A stretch of 64,000 nt of DNA from Vibrio agarivorans (GCF_030409635.1 NZ_JAUFQF010000004.1:1150241-1214240), one strand, 5' to 3'; shown: positions 33,552 to 44,747, numbered from the stretch's first letter. Notes: generated by a model from the sequence alone, not told the origin. A program made the numbers and translations.

Positions 33552-34592
33552 ATGCAATTCAAATCTCATACTAGCTTAGCGCCTTATCACACATTTGGTA
33601 TTGAACAAACGTGCCAACATCTTGTTGAAGTTTCTTCTGTTGAAGAGCTTATTGAGCTCTATCAGTCACCTCAATGGCAAGACCTGCCCAAGCTGTTCGT
33701 TGGCAAGGGCAGCAATATGCTGTTTACCGAGGCGTATCAAGGCATCGTTGTCATTAACCAACTGCTTGGAAAACAAGTCACACAAACAGATGAAGCCTTT
33801 CATCTGCACATCGAAGGTGGTGAAGACTGGCCATCGCTGGTGGCGTGGTGTGTCGAGCAAGGGTATGACGGCTTGGAAAACCTCGCCTTGATCCCTGGCT
33901 GCTGCGGCTCTGCGCCTATCCAAAACATTGGGGCTTATGGTGTTGAGTTTGCCGATGTGTGTGAGTATGTCGATATTTTATGCCTAGAATCCTTCAGCAT
34001 TAAGAGATTGACGCGTGATGAGTGCCTGTTTGGTTATCGCGATTCAATTTTCAAACATGCGCTGTATGAGAAAGCGATTGTGGTTGCTGTGGGCTTAAAG
34101 CTAGATAAAAACTGGCAAGCGAACACGCAATATGGCCCTTTAAAAGAGATTGAGGAGCCGACCGCCAAAGCCATTTTTGAGCGCGTGTGTCAGGTGCGTA
34201 TGGAAAAGCTCCCAGACCCAGCGAAAAGCGGTAATGCGGGCAGCTTTTTCAAAAACCCTGTGATCAGCAATGCGCAGTATCAAGCGCTTGTTGAGCAATA
34301 CCCAAACATGGTGGCTTACCCAGCAGAAAGTGGAATGAAAGTTGCCGCAGGCTGGCTTATCGACCAATGTGGCCTCAAAGGCCAGCGTCAAGGCGGCGCT
34401 CAAATTCATCCTAATCAAGCCTTAGTGATTGTAAATAAAGACAACGCCAGTGCTAATGATGTGGTGTTGCTCGCCGCGACAGTGCGTAATGCGGTGTGGA
34501 AAAAATATCGTATTGCACTTGAGCATGAGGTGCGTTTTATGGGGGCAGTGCAAGAGACGCGCTTAGAGCGTATTGTGGGAGAGTTGCAATGA
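33552..34592 (+). CDS. murB: UDP-N-acetylenolpyruvoylglucosamine reductase
   Basis: Reduces UDP-GlcNAc-enolpyruvate to UDP-MurNAc with FAD and NADPH, second step of peptidoglycan precursor synthesis. 346 residues. FAD-binding SLAPYHTFGIEQTC and FVGKGSNMLFTE, GLENLALIPGCCGSAPIQN, the catalytic Ser in GNAGSFFKNPV, and the C-terminal Glu region IALEHEVRFMG are present. Type I MurB as in E. coli. Overlaps birA by 4 bp (ATGA). Confidence 0.96.
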   Translation: MQFKSHTSLAPYHTFGIEQTCQHLVEVSSVEELIELYQSPQWQDLPKLFVGKGSNMLFTEAYQGIVVINQLLGKQVTQTDEAFHLHIEGGEDWPSLVAWCVEQGYDGLENLALIPGCCGSAPIQNIGAYGVEFADVCEYVDILCLESFSIKRLTRDECLFGYRDSIFKHALYEKAIVVAVGLKLDKNWQANTQYGPLKEIEEPTAKAIFERVCQVRMEKLPDPAKSGNAGSFFKNPVISNAQYQALVEQYPNMVAYPAESGMKVAAGWLIDQCGLKGQRQGGAQIHPNQALVIVNKDNASANDVVLLAATVRNAVWKKYRIALEHEVRFMGAVQETRLERIVGELQ

Positions 34593-35584
34593 TCCCACGC
34601 ACGCCAAAAGCCAAGCTCGATATTTTACGCCTGCTCGCTCAAGGTGGATTTCACTCTGGCGAAGAGATTGGCAAAACACTTGGCATCAGCCGAGCGGCAG
34701 TGAGCAAACACATTAAAGGCATTCAAGAGTGGGGCGTTGAAGTTTTCTCTTTGCAAGGTAAAGGCTATCAACTGGCCGAGCCCATGACGCTGCTTGATGC
34801 GGAGCGTATCGCTTCTCACACCCATGCGCCAGTAATGCTTCACCCAGTGATTGATTCCACCAATCAATATTTGCTTAATCAAGTGGATAGCTTGGAAAGC
34901 GGCACGACCTGTATTGCCGAATATCAATCTCAAGGGCGAGGCCGTAGAGGTCGTCAATGGGTGTCCCCGTTTGGTGCTAACCTATACTTGTCGATGTATT
35001 GGCGCTTAGAGGCCGGTATGGCGGCTGCCATGGGCCTGAGCTTGGTGGTTGGCGTTGCCGTAGTGGAGGCGTTAGAGTCGTTAGGGGTTGCTGATGTGAA
35101 GCTGAAGTGGCCAAACGATCTCTATTATCAGGATAAAAAACTGGCAGGTATCTTAGTTGAGCTGTCTGGCCAAGCGGGCGGAGCGGCACACCTTGTGATT
35201 GGTATGGGCATGAACATTGCCATGTCAGAGCAAATACCAGGTATTGATCAGCCGTGGGTCTCTCTTAAACAAGTGATTGAAGAGCATGAAAGTCACCCAC
35301 TGCGTCTAATACAAGGTGACGTCGATAGGAATCAATTGTGCGTTGCGTTTATCAATGCTTGGCAAACTGCCCTGCAAGATTATGAAGAGCAGGGCATGCA
35401 TAGATTTGTTGAGCGCTGGAATCGCGTGGATAACTTTCTCAATCGCCCGATTAAGTTGATGATGGGGCAGCGTGAAATATCGGGTATATCGCGTGGGATC
35501 AACGAACAAGGCGCGGTGTTAATCGAGACCGAGCAAGGTGTAGAGGCGCATATTGGTGGAGAGATCTCACTTCGAGGCCTTTGA
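34589..35584 (+). CDS. birA: Biotin-protein ligase / biotin operon repressor
   Basis: 331 residues. The N-terminal winged helix (about 8-60, HSGEEIGKTLGISRAAVSKH) binds the bio operator. The central ligase has GRGRRGRQWVSPFGANLYLS (biotinyl-5'-AMP loop) and KWPNDLYY. An SH3-like C-terminal domain follows. It biotinylates AccB and represses biotin synthesis. Coupled to murB, as in E. coli. Confidence 0.96.
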   Translation: MIPRTPKAKLDILRLLAQGGFHSGEEIGKTLGISRAAVSKHIKGIQEWGVEVFSLQGKGYQLAEPMTLLDAERIASHTHAPVMLHPVIDSTNQYLLNQVDSLESGTTCIAEYQSQGRGRRGRQWVSPFGANLYLSMYWRLEAGMAAAMGLSLVVGVAVVEALESLGVADVKLKWPNDLYYQDKKLAGILVELSGQAGGAAHLVIGMGMNIAMSEQIPGIDQPWVSLKQVIEEHESHPLRLIQGDVDRNQLCVAFINAWQTALQDYEEQGMHRFVERWNRVDNFLNRPIKLMMGQREISGISRGINEQGAVLIETEQGVEAHIGGEISLRGL

Positions 35585-35706
35585 TTGTAGTAAAGCATGA
35601 AAAGCCCCTAGTCGGGCTGTCGGCGAGTGGTTATACTTGCCACTTAATTTTTTCAGCTGACTCCATACGGGAGTGGGCTTGGTTTATCAGGAAATGAGCA
35701 GCGGAT

Positions 35707-36141
35707 ATGCAAGAATATTTAGAGTTTTTCCAACAGAACATGATTATGTCTTTGGTATGGGTGGGTTTGTTTATTGCATTGATTGCGAACATCTATAAGT
35801 CAGCAACAGCAGCATATAAAGAAGTCACCGCTAACCAAGTGACTCAAATGATGAATAAAGAAGACGGTGTTGTTGTCGATATTCGCTCAAAAGATGAGTA
35901 CAAAAAGGGTCATATTACTGACTCAGTTCACATTTTACCGTCAGAAATCAAAGCGGGTAACCTAGGTAGCCTTGAAAACAAGAAAGCGAACCCAATTATC
36001 GTAGTATGTAAGACTGGTCAAACTGCCGCGGAAAGCGCAAATGAGCTTGCAAAAGCAGGCTTTGAGAAGGTTTACCTGCTTAAGAACGGTTTGATTTCTT
36101 GGAACGAAGCGAACCTACCACTGGTACGTGGTAAGAAGTAA
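35707..36141 (+). CDS. Membrane-anchored rhodanese-like protein (YibN type)
   Basis: 144 residues: an N-terminal membrane helix (about 11-30, MSLVWVGLFIALIANIY) then one rhodanese domain with VVDIRSKDEYKKGHI and the active Cys in VVCKTGQTA. It may carry persulfide sulfur or have a chaperone-like role. It sits upstream of secB, the conserved yibN-secB order of gammaproteobacteria. Confidence 0.92.
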   Translation: MQEYLEFFQQNMIMSLVWVGLFIALIANIYKSATAAYKEVTANQVTQMMNKEDGVVVDIRSKDEYKKGHITDSVHILPSEIKAGNLGSLENKKANPIIVVCKTGQTAAESANELAKAGFEKVYLLKNGLISWNEANLPLVRGKK

Positions 36142-36311
36142 TTCTTCAGGTTCTGTGTTCAATTGGCGAAATAAAAGCCGGAATTGAGCAAGAGTTGTGA
36201 GAGTAGACACGAAATCGCAACAACACCTAGTTATTCTTAAAGCGCTCGGTTAGTCTCGAGATAACACAAAGAGCTACCGAGTGTAGTAAACAAAATTTAA
36301 AGGAAATAAAA

Positions 36312-36785
36312 ATGGCTGAAGCAGCACAACCACAAGCGCCAGAGCAAAACTTCACAATTCAACGCATCTTCCTAAAAGACTTGTCTTTTGAAGCGCCAAA
36401 CTCACCAACAATGTTCCAAAAAGAGTGGAACCCAGATGTAAAACTGGATCTAGACACTCAAAGCCGTGAGCTAGGTGAAGGCGTATACGAAGTGGTTCTA
36501 CGCATTACTGTGACAGTTAAGAACGCTGAAGAAACAGCTTTCCTATGTGAAATCCAACAAGGTGGCATCTTCACAGCAGCGAAAATGGAAGCGGGCCAAC
36601 TAGCTCATTGTCTAGGTGCATTCTGCCCGAATATCCTATTCCCTTACGCGCGTGAAACTATCTCAGGCCTAGTCGTTAAAGGTACGTTCCCACAATTGAA
36701 CCTAGCGCCAGTTAACTTTGACGCATTGTTCATGAACTACCTACAGCAACAAGCACAGCAAGAAGGTCAGCAAGCTGACGCATAA
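36312..36785 (+). CDS. secB: Protein-export chaperone SecB
   Basis: 157 residues. It holds secretory precursors unfolded and passes them to SecA. The conserved core is [32 protein letters not shown] and [15 protein letters not shown], with [11 protein letters not shown] near the end. AAGGAAATAAAA precedes the start. Codon use is strongly biased, consistent with high expression. Confidence 0.97.
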   Translation: MAEAAQPQAPEQNFTIQRIFLKDLSFEAPNSPTMFQKEWNPDVKLDLDTQSRELGEGVYEVVLRITVTVKNAEETAFLCEIQQGGIFTAAKMEAGQLAHCLGAFCPNILFPYARETISGLVVKGTFPQLNLAPVNFDALFMNYLQQQAQQEGQQADA

Positions 36786-36816
36786 TTGCAGCTGACAATC
36801 TAACAAGATTTCGAAT

Positions 36817-36851
36817 GCACAAGGTCTAACCCAAGATCTTGTGCATTTTTT
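36817..36851 (+). terminator. Terminator after secB
   Basis: GCACAAGGTCT and AGATCTTGTGC pair (one G-T) around AACCCA, followed by ATTTTTT. Confidence 0.9.
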
Positions 36852-36968
36852 GTTTCACACTAGACGGTTATTTATTTAATAATAGTCGCTTAACTCTCCC
36901 ACTCTCATCAGTACGACAGCACCGTGTATGCACTAGACTAATGAGAGATAAATTCAAAGGTTGACTCT

Positions 36969-38003
36969 ATGACTCAAGCTTCAAACGCGCTTCCTTACGG
37001 CAAACCGATCAGCATGACGGTGATTGGCGCAGGCTCCTACGGTACTTCTCTGGCGATTTCTTTGGCGCGTAATGGCGACAATGTGGTGATCTGGGGACAT
37101 GAGCTAGAGCATATGGCTCAACTTGAGGCCGATCGTGCCAACCATGAGTTTCTACCGGGAATCGAATTTCCAGACAGTTTAATTGTTGAATCTGATCTAG
37201 AGCGTGCATTAGCGGCAAGCCGTGATGTGTTGGTTGTCGTGCCAAGCCATGTGTTTGGTATCGTGCTTGGCAGTATGAAGCCCTACCTGCGCGAAGACGC
37301 GCGTATCTGCTGGGCGACGAAGGGCCTAGAGCCTGAGACAGGTCGTCTGCTAAAAGAAGTGGCTCACGATAAACTTGGTGACCAATATTCACTGGCAGTA
37401 CTCTCTGGTCCTACGTTTGCCAAAGAGCTCGCGATGGGGATGCCAACGGCCATTTCGGTCGCCTCACCAGACGCAGAATTTGTGAAAGAGCTGCAAGACA
37501 AGATCCACTGCAGTAAGACGTTCCGCGTTTACGCTAATTCAGATTTCATCGGTATGCAGCTTGGTGGCGCAGTAAAGAACGTGATTGCGATTGGTGCTGG
37601 CATGTCTGATGGCATTGGCTTTGGCGCGAATGCGCGTACGGCCCTGATCACTCGTGGTCTTGCGGAAATGACTCGCCTTGGCGCTTCGCTGGGCGCACAA
37701 CCGGAAACCTTTATGGGTATGGCGGGCTTGGGTGACTTAGTGTTAACGTGTACCGATAACCAATCACGTAATCGCCGCTTTGGTCTAGCTTTAGGCCAAG
37801 GTAAAGATGTCGACTTAGCACAACAAGAGATTGGTCAGGTGGTTGAAGGCTATCGCAATACCAAGGAAGTGTGGTTATTAGCCAACCGCATGGGGGTAGA
37901 GATGCCGATTGTCGACCAAATCTATCAAGTGTTGTATCAAGGCAAAGATGCGCGTCAAGCGGCACAAGACTTGTTAGCGCGAGATAAAAAAGCCGAAGCA
38001 TAA
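36969..38003 (+). CDS. gpsA: Glycerol-3-phosphate dehydrogenase [NAD(P)+]
   Basis: Reduces dihydroxyacetone phosphate to sn-glycerol-3-phosphate for phospholipid synthesis. 344 residues. The N-terminal Rossmann motif is [12 protein letters not shown], followed by the catalytic Lys in [15 protein letters not shown], and [20 protein letters not shown]. Follows secB and precedes cysE, a conserved gammaproteobacterial order. Confidence 0.97.
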   Translation: MTQASNALPYGKPISMTVIGAGSYGTSLAISLARNGDNVVIWGHELEHMAQLEADRANHEFLPGIEFPDSLIVESDLERALAASRDVLVVVPSHVFGIVLGSMKPYLREDARICWATKGLEPETGRLLKEVAHDKLGDQYSLAVLSGPTFAKELAMGMPTAISVASPDAEFVKELQDKIHCSKTFRVYANSDFIGMQLGGAVKNVIAIGAGMSDGIGFGANARTALITRGLAEMTRLGASLGAQPETFMGMAGLGDLVLTCTDNQSRNRRFGLALGQGKDVDLAQQEIGQVVEGYRNTKEVWLLANRMGVEMPIVDQIYQVLYQGKDARQAAQDLLARDKKAEA

Positions 38004-38042
38004 ACGCTAGGCAAAAAGAGAAAGAGAATTTAGGAAGTGGCA

Positions 38043-38864
38043 ATGAAATGCTGTGAAAAACAGAAAGTGTGGCAATGCATCGTCAAGGAAGCACGAGAGC
38101 TAGCAGAGCAAGAGCCGATGCTAGCGAGCTTTTACCACGCGACTATTATCAAGCATGAGAGCTTAGCGGCGGCGCTAAGCTACATTCTGGCAAACAAATT
38201 GAAAACGGCTTCAATGCCTGCCATGGCTGTACGTGAAGTGGTGGAAGAAGCGTTAGCGGCTGACCCTTCTATCAGTGAGTCAGCGGCTTGTGATATTTGT
38301 GCCACCGTAAACCGAGATCCTGCGGTTGCAATGTACTCAATGCCACTTCTTTATTTAAAGGGCTACCATGCTCTGCAAGGCTATCGTGTTGCCAACTGGC
38401 TATGGAAGCAGGGCAGAGTGGCACTGGCAACCTACTTACAAAACCAAATCTCAGTCGCGTGTCAGGTGGATATCCACCCAGCAGCGAAGATCGGTAAGGG
38501 CATCATGCTCGACCATGCGACGGGTATCGTGATTGGTGAAACAGCAGTGGTAGAGAATGATGTCTCTATCTTGCAAGACGTCACCTTAGGCGGTACGGGT
38601 AAAGAGTGCGGCGATCGTCACCCGAAAATTCGTGAAGGCGTAATGATTGGCGCTGGGGCGAAAATTCTTGGTAACATCGAAGTGGGCGAGGGAGCGAAGA
38701 TTGGCTCGTGCTCGGTTGTTCTGCAAGCCGTGCCTGCGCATACCACCGTGGCGGGTGTGCCAGCTAAGATAGTGGGCCGGCCGAAAACAGATAAGCCGTC
38801 TCTGGACATGGACCAGCAGTTCAATGGCAAGTCGCAGTACTTTGTTGGCGGGGATGGTATCTAA
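38043..38864 (+). CDS. cysE: Serine O-acetyltransferase
   Basis: Makes O-acetylserine, the precursor of cysteine. 273 residues from ATG 38043 (AGGAAG 6 nt upstream; GTG 38037 rejected). An N-terminal helical domain (to about 140) is followed by a left-handed beta-helix with DIHPAAKIGKGIMLDHATG, the catalytic His and Asp, and GGTGKECGDRHPKI. The C terminus ends in Ile (DGI), the tail that binds CysK. Confidence 0.96.
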   Translation: MKCCEKQKVWQCIVKEARELAEQEPMLASFYHATIIKHESLAAALSYILANKLKTASMPAMAVREVVEEALAADPSISESAACDICATVNRDPAVAMYSMPLLYLKGYHALQGYRVANWLWKQGRVALATYLQNQISVACQVDIHPAAKIGKGIMLDHATGIVIGETAVVENDVSILQDVTLGGTGKECGDRHPKIREGVMIGAGAKILGNIEVGEGAKIGSCSVVLQAVPAHTTVAGVPAKIVGRPKTDKPSLDMDQQFNGKSQYFVGGDGI

Positions 38865-38888
38865 AGCCGTAAATTACGCATTCAAATG

Positions 38889-38922
38889 AAAATGGCCTCA
38901 TCAAGTGATGAGGCCATTTTTT
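38889..38922. terminator. Bidirectional terminator between cysE and aphA
   Basis: AAAATGGCCTCATC and GATGAGGCCATTTT form a perfect 14-bp stem around AAGT, with T-runs on both strands. Confidence 0.95.
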
Positions 38923-38925
38923 CAA

Positions 38926-39462
38926 TTACATCAAGTCAAGTTCAGCTTTGACTTCTTCTGCCCACTCAATCCAAGCTTGACGAAGCTTAGTGTTGCGGCG
39001 CAGGGTTAAACGCTCTAGGCGGCGCTGCTTGTCCAGCACTTTAGGGTCGCCGTAGTAGGCGTGTTCAATTTCGTTGTAATGCTCAACGAAGCGATGCGCC
39101 TCTTCGATCAGCATATTCAGTTGTGCCTTAAACGGTTCTACTTCTTCAACAGCGCAGACCATTAATTTCGCACAGAACTCATCACGAACGGTCGTTTCAG
39201 CAGTCGGTTGTTCAAACCATACACCGAGGGCTGCTCTACCTGCATCAGTAATAGAGTAAACCTTGCGGTCGGGTTTGCCTTCTTGAGGCTCTAAAACACA
39301 AGATACTTGGCCACTTTGAGCCATCTTATTTAGTTCACGGTACACCTGCTGGTGGCTCGCTTTCCAGAAGTATCCAATGCTCGAAGAGAACTCTTTTGTA
39401 ATGTCGTAGCCCGTCGCATCGCGCGTGCTCAACACTGTCAGTATTACGTGAGGTAGTGACAT
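38926..39462 (-). CDS. aphA: Quorum-sensing regulator AphA (PadR family)
   Basis: 178 residues from ATG 39462 (GGAT 7 nt upstream). The frame is open to 39489, but the protein begins MSLPHVILTVLSTRDATGYD in known AphA. A PadR winged helix (1-85, YFWKASHQQVYRELNKM, GKPDRKVYSITDAG) is followed by a C-terminal coiled-coil dimer (about 100-178, LDKQRRLERLTLRRN). AphA is the low-cell-density master regulator in Vibrio, opposing LuxR/HapR and, in V. cholerae, activating virulence. The cysE-aphA-ppc order matches V. cholerae. Confidence 0.96.
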   Translation of the reverse strand: MSLPHVILTVLSTRDATGYDITKEFSSSIGYFWKASHQQVYRELNKMAQSGQVSCVLEPQEGKPDRKVYSITDAGRAALGVWFEQPTAETTVRDEFCAKLMVCAVEEVEPFKAQLNMLIEEAHRFVEHYNEIEHAYYGDPKVLDKQRRLERLTLRRNTKLRQAWIEWAEEVKAELDLM

Positions 39463-39745
39463 GTTTATATCCAAAATACTAATAAACAAAAATTAACAGT
39501 AAGCAAAAACCAAGTCTGCTCTTATGGCATTTGTCTTGATCGTTTTCACTTATGCCCACTTTTATCTGTGGGAAATGTCACCTTAATGTAAGCCGGTTTT
39601 CACCTAGGGTGAGTCGCTTATTGAATTAGCAACTTCATATTAGCCGCATAGTATACCTAAACAGAAGTGTAGGTGTAGAGTGGAATATATGCAAAATGGC
39701 AAGGAAGTGATGATTTTGTCAGTAACTGTCTGACTTTGTTATAAA
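39463..39745. promoter_or_regulatory. aphA upstream region
   Basis: About 280 bp without a gene, AT-rich, between aphA and the ppc terminator. In vibrios the aphA leader is activated by Qrr small RNAs and the promoter is repressed by LuxR/HapR. CTTATTGAATTAG near 39618 resembles half of a LuxR site (TTATTGAT). I could not confirm a Qrr pairing site by eye. Confidence 0.5.
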
Positions 39746-39793
39746 TAAAAAATCCCTGCAACGTGTCCAATTAACACTTTTTACAGGGATTCT
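39746..39793 (-). terminator. Terminator after ppc
   Basis: On the minus strand AATCCCTG and CAGGGATT close a long hairpin that has an inner stem, followed by TTTTTATTT. Confidence 0.8.
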
Positions 39794-39828
39794 CAAAGTT
39801 GCAATGCTACTTGTGTCGCAATGTCGTG

Positions 39829-42462
39829 TTATCCAGTATTACGCATACCAGCAGCGATACCCGCAATGGTTACCATCAAGGCTTCTTCAAGTTCAGGATC
39901 CGCCTCTTCGGTTTGACGCGTACGGTAGAGTAGTTCTGCTTGCAGCATGTTCAATGGCTCAACGTAGATGTTACGCAAGCGAATCGACTCTTGGCCCCAA
40001 GGGTCGCTTTGCATCAAGTTCTCGTTGTTTTCTACATTCAGTACTGCTTTGATGTCGGTTTGCAGTTGATCGCGTAGGCGATCACCTAAACGCATCAGCT
40101 CTGGCTCGACTAAGCGCTCGTCGTAGTAGCGAGAGATCTCGATATTACATTTTGAGTACACCATCTCAAGCATACCAAGACGTGTTGAGAAGAATGGCCA
40201 TTCACGACACATCTCTTCTAAAAGACCAAGGTGGCCTTTATCGATAGAGTACTGAATTGACTCACCGGCGCCTAACCAAGCTGGCAATACCAAGCGGTTT
40301 TGGCTCCATGAGAAGATCCAAGGGATCGCACGTAAGCTTTCAACGCCGCCGTTTGGGTTACGCTTAGCTGGGCGAGAGCCTAGTGGCAGTTTGCCGAGCT
40401 CAAGCTCAGGCGTAGCTTGGCGGAAATAAGGAACAAAGTCCGCTTCACCACGAACAACGTTGCGGTAAGACTCGCAAGACACCTCAGACAGCACTTCCAT
40501 CAGCTCGCGCCAATCTTGTTTTGGCTCTGGTGGTGGCAGAAGGTTCGCTTCCAGGATCGCACTGGCGTACATGTTGAAGCTGTTGACGGCTACCTCAGGT
40601 AGACCAAGCTTAAAGCGAATCATCTCGCCCTGCTCTGTAACACGCAGGCCGCCTTTCAAGCTCTTTGGTGGCTGAGAAAGTAGGGCTGCGTGCGCAGGCG
40701 CACCGCCACGACCGATAGTACCACCACGACCGTGGAACAGTGTTAGGTCGATGCCTTCTTCTTCGCCCACCTTAACCAGCGCTTCCATCGCGCTGTATTG
40801 CGCCCAACCGGCTGCCATTGCACCTGCATCTTTTGCAGAGTCTGAGTAGCCAATCATGACCATCTGGTGGTTTTGAATAAAGCCACGGTATAGGTCGATG
40901 CTCATCAGTTGCTTGATAACACTTTCCGCGTTGTTTAAGTCTTCTAGCGTTTCAAACAGTGGGCAGACATCCATGCGGTAAGGGCAACCTGACTCTTGCA
41001 GAATCAGGTGTACAGCCAATACATCGGATGCGGTACGCGCCATTGAAATCACATAAGCACCGAACGCTTCACGCGGCTGAGCCGCAATGATCTTACAGGT
41101 ATCAATGACCTCTTGAACCTGTTCTGAAGGTTGCCAGTCACGTGGGAAAAGAGGGCGCTTAGAGTTTAGCTCTGAAGTGAGGAACGCCACCTTGTCTTGT
41201 TCGCTCCACTGATCGTAATCGCCTAGGCCTAGGTAACGCGTCAGTTCAGAAAGAACATCAGAGTGACGTGTACTTTCTTGACGAATATCGAGACGAACTA
41301 GGTGCACGCCAAATGCTTTTACACGGCGCAGAGTATCAAGCAGTGAGCCTTCTGCGATGATGCTCATGCCACACTCGTGCAATGATTGATAACACGATAG
41401 AAGAGGTTTCCACAGTTGGTCGGCGTTTTGTAGTGGAGCTTTGACTGCAAGCTTTTGACCATTGATCTTCGCATCAAGGATCTCTTTTGTCTCTTCAAGC
41501 AGAGCACGCAGCTGTTTTAGAATGCAGCGGTACGGTTCGTGAGACTCTTCACCTGCTAGTGCGCGAACTTCATCGTTGCACTTAGTCATTGAAAGCTCGG
41601 TAATAAGCTCATTGACATCTGAAAGGTAAAGATCAGCCGCTTTCCAGCGAGACAGAAGCATCACTTCACGTGTGATGGTGTGCGTCACAAACGGGTTACC
41701 GTCGCGGTCACCACCCATCCAAGAAGAGAAGTGAACCGGACGAGCATCAAGAGGCAAGCCTTCACCAAGGTAGTCTTTCAATCGACCATCAAATTCACGC
41801 AAAAATTCAGGCACAGCTTGCCACAGCGAATTTTCCACCACAGCGTAGCCCCATTTCGCTTCATCAAGAGGCGTCGGGCGCTGCTTACGTATGACATCTG
41901 AGTGCCAGCTTTGGGCAATCAACTGCTCTAGACGGCGCTCAGTTTTTTGGCGCTCACGAATAGAGAGATCGTTCAACTCAAGATCAGACAGACACTCATT
42001 GATCTTCACCAGCTTGTTGATCATGGTGCGACGCGTGATTTCGGTTGGGTGTGCGGTTAGCACAAGTTCGATGTTGAGGTCGCGGATCGCTTGAGCGGTA
42101 TCTAGCTTGCTAACATCTTGCTGAGCAAGCTTAGAGAATAAGGTATTGATGGTGTCAGGTTCACACACGTGTGCATCACAGTGACGTGAAATTGTGTGGT
42201 ACTGCTCTGCCATGTTGGTCAGATTCAAGAACTGGTTAAAGGCACGAGCAACGGGTGTCAGTTGATCATTAGGTAGCCCTTTGATCTCATCAACCAGTTT
42301 TTCTCGGTCTGCTTTACTGCCTGCACGAGCTGATTTGGATAGCTTACGAATGGTCTCTACTTTCTCAAGAATCGCATCACCGTGTGCGTCTCGGATAGTG
42401 TTACCAAGTAATCGACCCAACATGCTTACATTGCTTGTGAGTGCAGCGTACTTCTCGTTCAT
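39829..42462 (-). CDS. ppc: Phosphoenolpyruvate carboxylase
   Basis: Adds bicarbonate to PEP to refill oxaloacetate. 877 residues from ATG 42462 (AGGA 5 nt upstream); an earlier in-frame start at 42507 adds 15 unlike residues. Catalytic His in [24 protein letters not shown], the Gly-rich loop [13 protein letters not shown], and the C-terminal MRNTG involved in Asp inhibition are present. Monocistronic between the aphA region and the repeat block. Confidence 0.97.
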   Translation of the reverse strand: MNEKYAALTSNVSMLGRLLGNTIRDAHGDAILEKVETIRKLSKSARAGSKADREKLVDEIKGLPNDQLTPVARAFNQFLNLTNMAEQYHTISRHCDAHVCEPDTINTLFSKLAQQDVSKLDTAQAIRDLNIELVLTAHPTEITRRTMINKLVKINECLSDLELNDLSIRERQKTERRLEQLIAQSWHSDVIRKQRPTPLDEAKWGYAVVENSLWQAVPEFLREFDGRLKDYLGEGLPLDARPVHFSSWMGGDRDGNPFVTHTITREVMLLSRWKAADLYLSDVNELITELSMTKCNDEVRALAGEESHEPYRCILKQLRALLEETKEILDAKINGQKLAVKAPLQNADQLWKPLLSCYQSLHECGMSIIAEGSLLDTLRRVKAFGVHLVRLDIRQESTRHSDVLSELTRYLGLGDYDQWSEQDKVAFLTSELNSKRPLFPRDWQPSEQVQEVIDTCKIIAAQPREAFGAYVISMARTASDVLAVHLILQESGCPYRMDVCPLFETLEDLNNAESVIKQLMSIDLYRGFIQNHQMVMIGYSDSAKDAGAMAAGWAQYSAMEALVKVGEEEGIDLTLFHGRGGTIGRGGAPAHAALLSQPPKSLKGGLRVTEQGEMIRFKLGLPEVAVNSFNMYASAILEANLLPPPEPKQDWRELMEVLSEVSCESYRNVVRGEADFVPYFRQATPELELGKLPLGSRPAKRNPNGGVESLRAIPWIFSWSQNRLVLPAWLGAGESIQYSIDKGHLGLLEEMCREWPFFSTRLGMLEMVYSKCNIEISRYYDERLVEPELMRLGDRLRDQLQTDIKAVLNVENNENLMQSDPWGQESIRLRNIYVEPLNMLQAELLYRTRQTEEADPELEEALMVTIAGIAAGMRNTG

Positions 42463-42620
42463 AACGTCCTGCCTTGTAAAAAAATTACATCCAATGTTTA
42501 TCTTCAAGGTGACAATCTAGCGAAAAATATCGCCATTAGTCAAATAATGTGAACTTATCACGGCAAAATGTCGAGATGTGGAAAGTTATTTTGAAAATTT
42601 ATTACGTAAAGTTTGTTTTA

Positions 42621-43565
42621 CTCCTCCCCCTTATCAAGGGGGAGGCTGGGAGGGGGTTAAAAGGCCAGAGCCACATCTGCAAGTGTTGGCGTGAGCTGAT
42701 AAATCGCTTTAACCCCACCCTAACCCTCCCCTTGATAAGGGGAGGGGACTAAGAGCGAGAAACACAACGTATGTTATTTTTGCACCTCCCCCTTATCAAG
42801 GGGGAGGCTAGGAGGGGGTTAAAAGGCCAGAGCCACATCTGCAAGTGTTGGCGTGAGCTGATAAATCGCTTTAACCCCACCCTAACCCTCCCCTTGATAA
42901 GGGGAGGGGACTAAGAGCGAGAAACACAACGCATGTTATTTTTGCACCTCCCCCTTATCAAGGGGGAGGCTGGGAGGGGGTTAAAAGGCCAGAGCCACAT
43001 CTGCAAGTGCTGGCGTGAGCTGATAAACCGCTTTAACCCCACCCTAACCCTCCCCTCGATAAGGTGAGGGGACTAAGAGCGAGAAGCACAACGCGTGTTA
43101 TTTTTGCACCTCCCCCTTATCAAGGGGGAGGCTAGGAGGGGGTTAAAAGGCCAGAGCCACATCTGCAAGTGCTGGCGTGAGCTGATAAATCGCTTTAACC
43201 CCACCCTAACCCTCCCCTTGATAAGGTGAGGGGACTAAGAGCGAGAAACACAACGCGTGTTATTTTTGCTCCTCCCCCTTATCAAGGGGGAGGTTGGGAG
43301 GGGGTTAAAAGGCCAGAGCCACATCTGCAAGTGTTGGCGTGTGCTGATAAATCGCTTTAACCCCACCCTAACCCTCCCCTTGATAAGGGGAGGGGACTAA
43401 GAGCGAGAAACACAACGCATGTTATTTTTGCTCCTCCCCCTTATCAAGGGGGAGGCTGGGAGGGGGTTAAAAGGCCAGAGCCACATCTGCAAGTGTTGGC
43501 GTGAGCTGATAAACCGCCTTAACCCCACCCTAACCTTCCCCTTGATAAGGGGAGAGAACTAAGAG
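42621..43565. repeat. Six tandem copies of a 162-bp palindromic repeat
   Basis: The phrase TCCCCCTTATCAAGGGGGAG recurs with its first T at 42625, 42787, 42949, 43111, 43273 and 43435, a constant period of 162 bp. Each unit has a left hairpin, AGGGGGTTAAAAGGCC, a centre with CACATCTGCAAGTG, TTTAACCCCACCC, a right hairpin CTCCCCTTGATAAGGGGAG, and a 32-bp linker ending GTTATTTTTGC. Units differ by a few substitutions. The last unit runs into the argE stop codon. It is related to the single copies at 32913, 50318 and 52737. Confidence 0.97.
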
Positions 43566-44702
43566 CTAGAAGCAGTACTCGCGAATCGCTTTACTTAAAA
43601 CATCAATCGTTGGCTCAATAAAATCCAGCGAGAGAAACTCATCTGGCTGGTGCGCTTGGTCTATCGAGCCTGGGCCCATCACCAATGTCGGACAAAGTTG
43701 TTGCAAGAAAGGCGCTTCAGTACAGTAATTCACTGTTTCAGAGCTGCATTCAGCGATACGCTCAATACTGCCAATAAACGGGTGGTCATGTTGACACTCA
43801 TAGCCGGGGATAGGCTCATGCAGCGCGGTAATAGAAATGCGTCCAGGCCATTTTGCTTCGACCTCTTTTAACGCATCACGCAACATATTGTCTAACCCAT
43901 CAAGGCTGATGCCGGGTAAAGGACGAACGTCATAGTGCAGTTCACAGCAGCCACAGATGCGGTTGGCGCTGTCACCACCGTGAATATGACCAAGGTTCAA
44001 TGTTGGGCTTGGGATAGCAAATCCCGGATGGTGGTATTCTTTTACTAACCTATCGCGCAGCTTCATCATAGCAAACAACACTTCGTGCATGATCTCAATC
44101 GCGTTGACACCGAGAGCTGGGTCAGATGAGTGTCCTGACTTACCAGTGACACGAATCGCATTGGCCACATGACCTTTGTGCCCACGAATGGGTTTCAAGC
44201 TCGTAGGCTCACCAATGATGCAGTAATCCGGTTTAAACGGTGCCGTCTCGGTAAAGTGACGAGCGCCGAGCATGGTGGTCTCTTCATCACATGTCGCTAA
44301 CACATACAATGGTTTTTGCTGCTGGCTCCAGTCGGTTTTCTTCACCGCTTCAATAATAAAGGCAAAGAAGCCTTTCATATCCGCAGTGCCTAGACCGTAG
44401 AAGCGTCCGTCTTTTTCGGTGAGAGCGTGTGGGTTAAAGCTCCAACGGCCCTCGTCAAAGGGCACGGTATCGCTATGACCGGCGAGCAGCAAGCCACCTT
44501 CACCGTTGCCCATCTTTGCCATCAGGTTGTATTTACCTGGTTCGACTTGTTCAGTTTCGACAGCAAAGCCTAAATCGGCAAACCAAGTCGCCATCATTTC
44601 AATGACTTTGGCGTTGCCTTGATCCCAGCTTGGGTCAGTCGAGCTAATAGAAGGGGTCGAAATCAGCCCTTGATAAACGTCGATAAATTGAGGTAATTGC
44701 AT
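43566..44702 (-). CDS. argE: Acetylornithine deacetylase
   Basis: Hydrolyses N-acetylornithine to ornithine in arginine synthesis. 378 residues from ATG 44702; a longer frame reaches 45026 but overlaps argC. M20 metallopeptidase: [14 protein letters not shown], the catalytic Glu in [14 protein letters not shown], and [17 protein letters not shown]. Divergent from argCBGH with shared ARG boxes. Its stop codon lies in sequence derived from the tandem repeat. Confidence 0.95.
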   Translation of the reverse strand: MQLPQFIDVYQGLISTPSISSTDPSWDQGNAKVIEMMATWFADLGFAVETEQVEPGKYNLMAKMGNGEGGLLLAGHSDTVPFDEGRWSFNPHALTEKDGRFYGLGTADMKGFFAFIIEAVKKTDWSQQQKPLYVLATCDEETTMLGARHFTETAPFKPDYCIIGEPTSLKPIRGHKGHVANAIRVTGKSGHSSDPALGVNAIEIMHEVLFAMMKLRDRLVKEYHHPGFAIPSPTLNLGHIHGGDSANRICGCCELHYDVRPLPGISLDGLDNMLRDALKEVEAKWPGRISITALHEPIPGYECQHDHPFIGSIERIAECSSETVNYCTEAPFLQQLCPTLVMGPGSIDQAHQPDEFLSLDFIEPTIDVLSKAIREYCF

Positions 44703-44747
44703 ATTCTCTTTACTTTCCCTGTTGACAGAGTGTGAAATTGACGGTAA

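Noticed and set aside
42621..43565. CRISPR array
   Set aside because: The 162-bp unit repeats along its whole length with no unique spacers of fixed size, and no cas genes are near.
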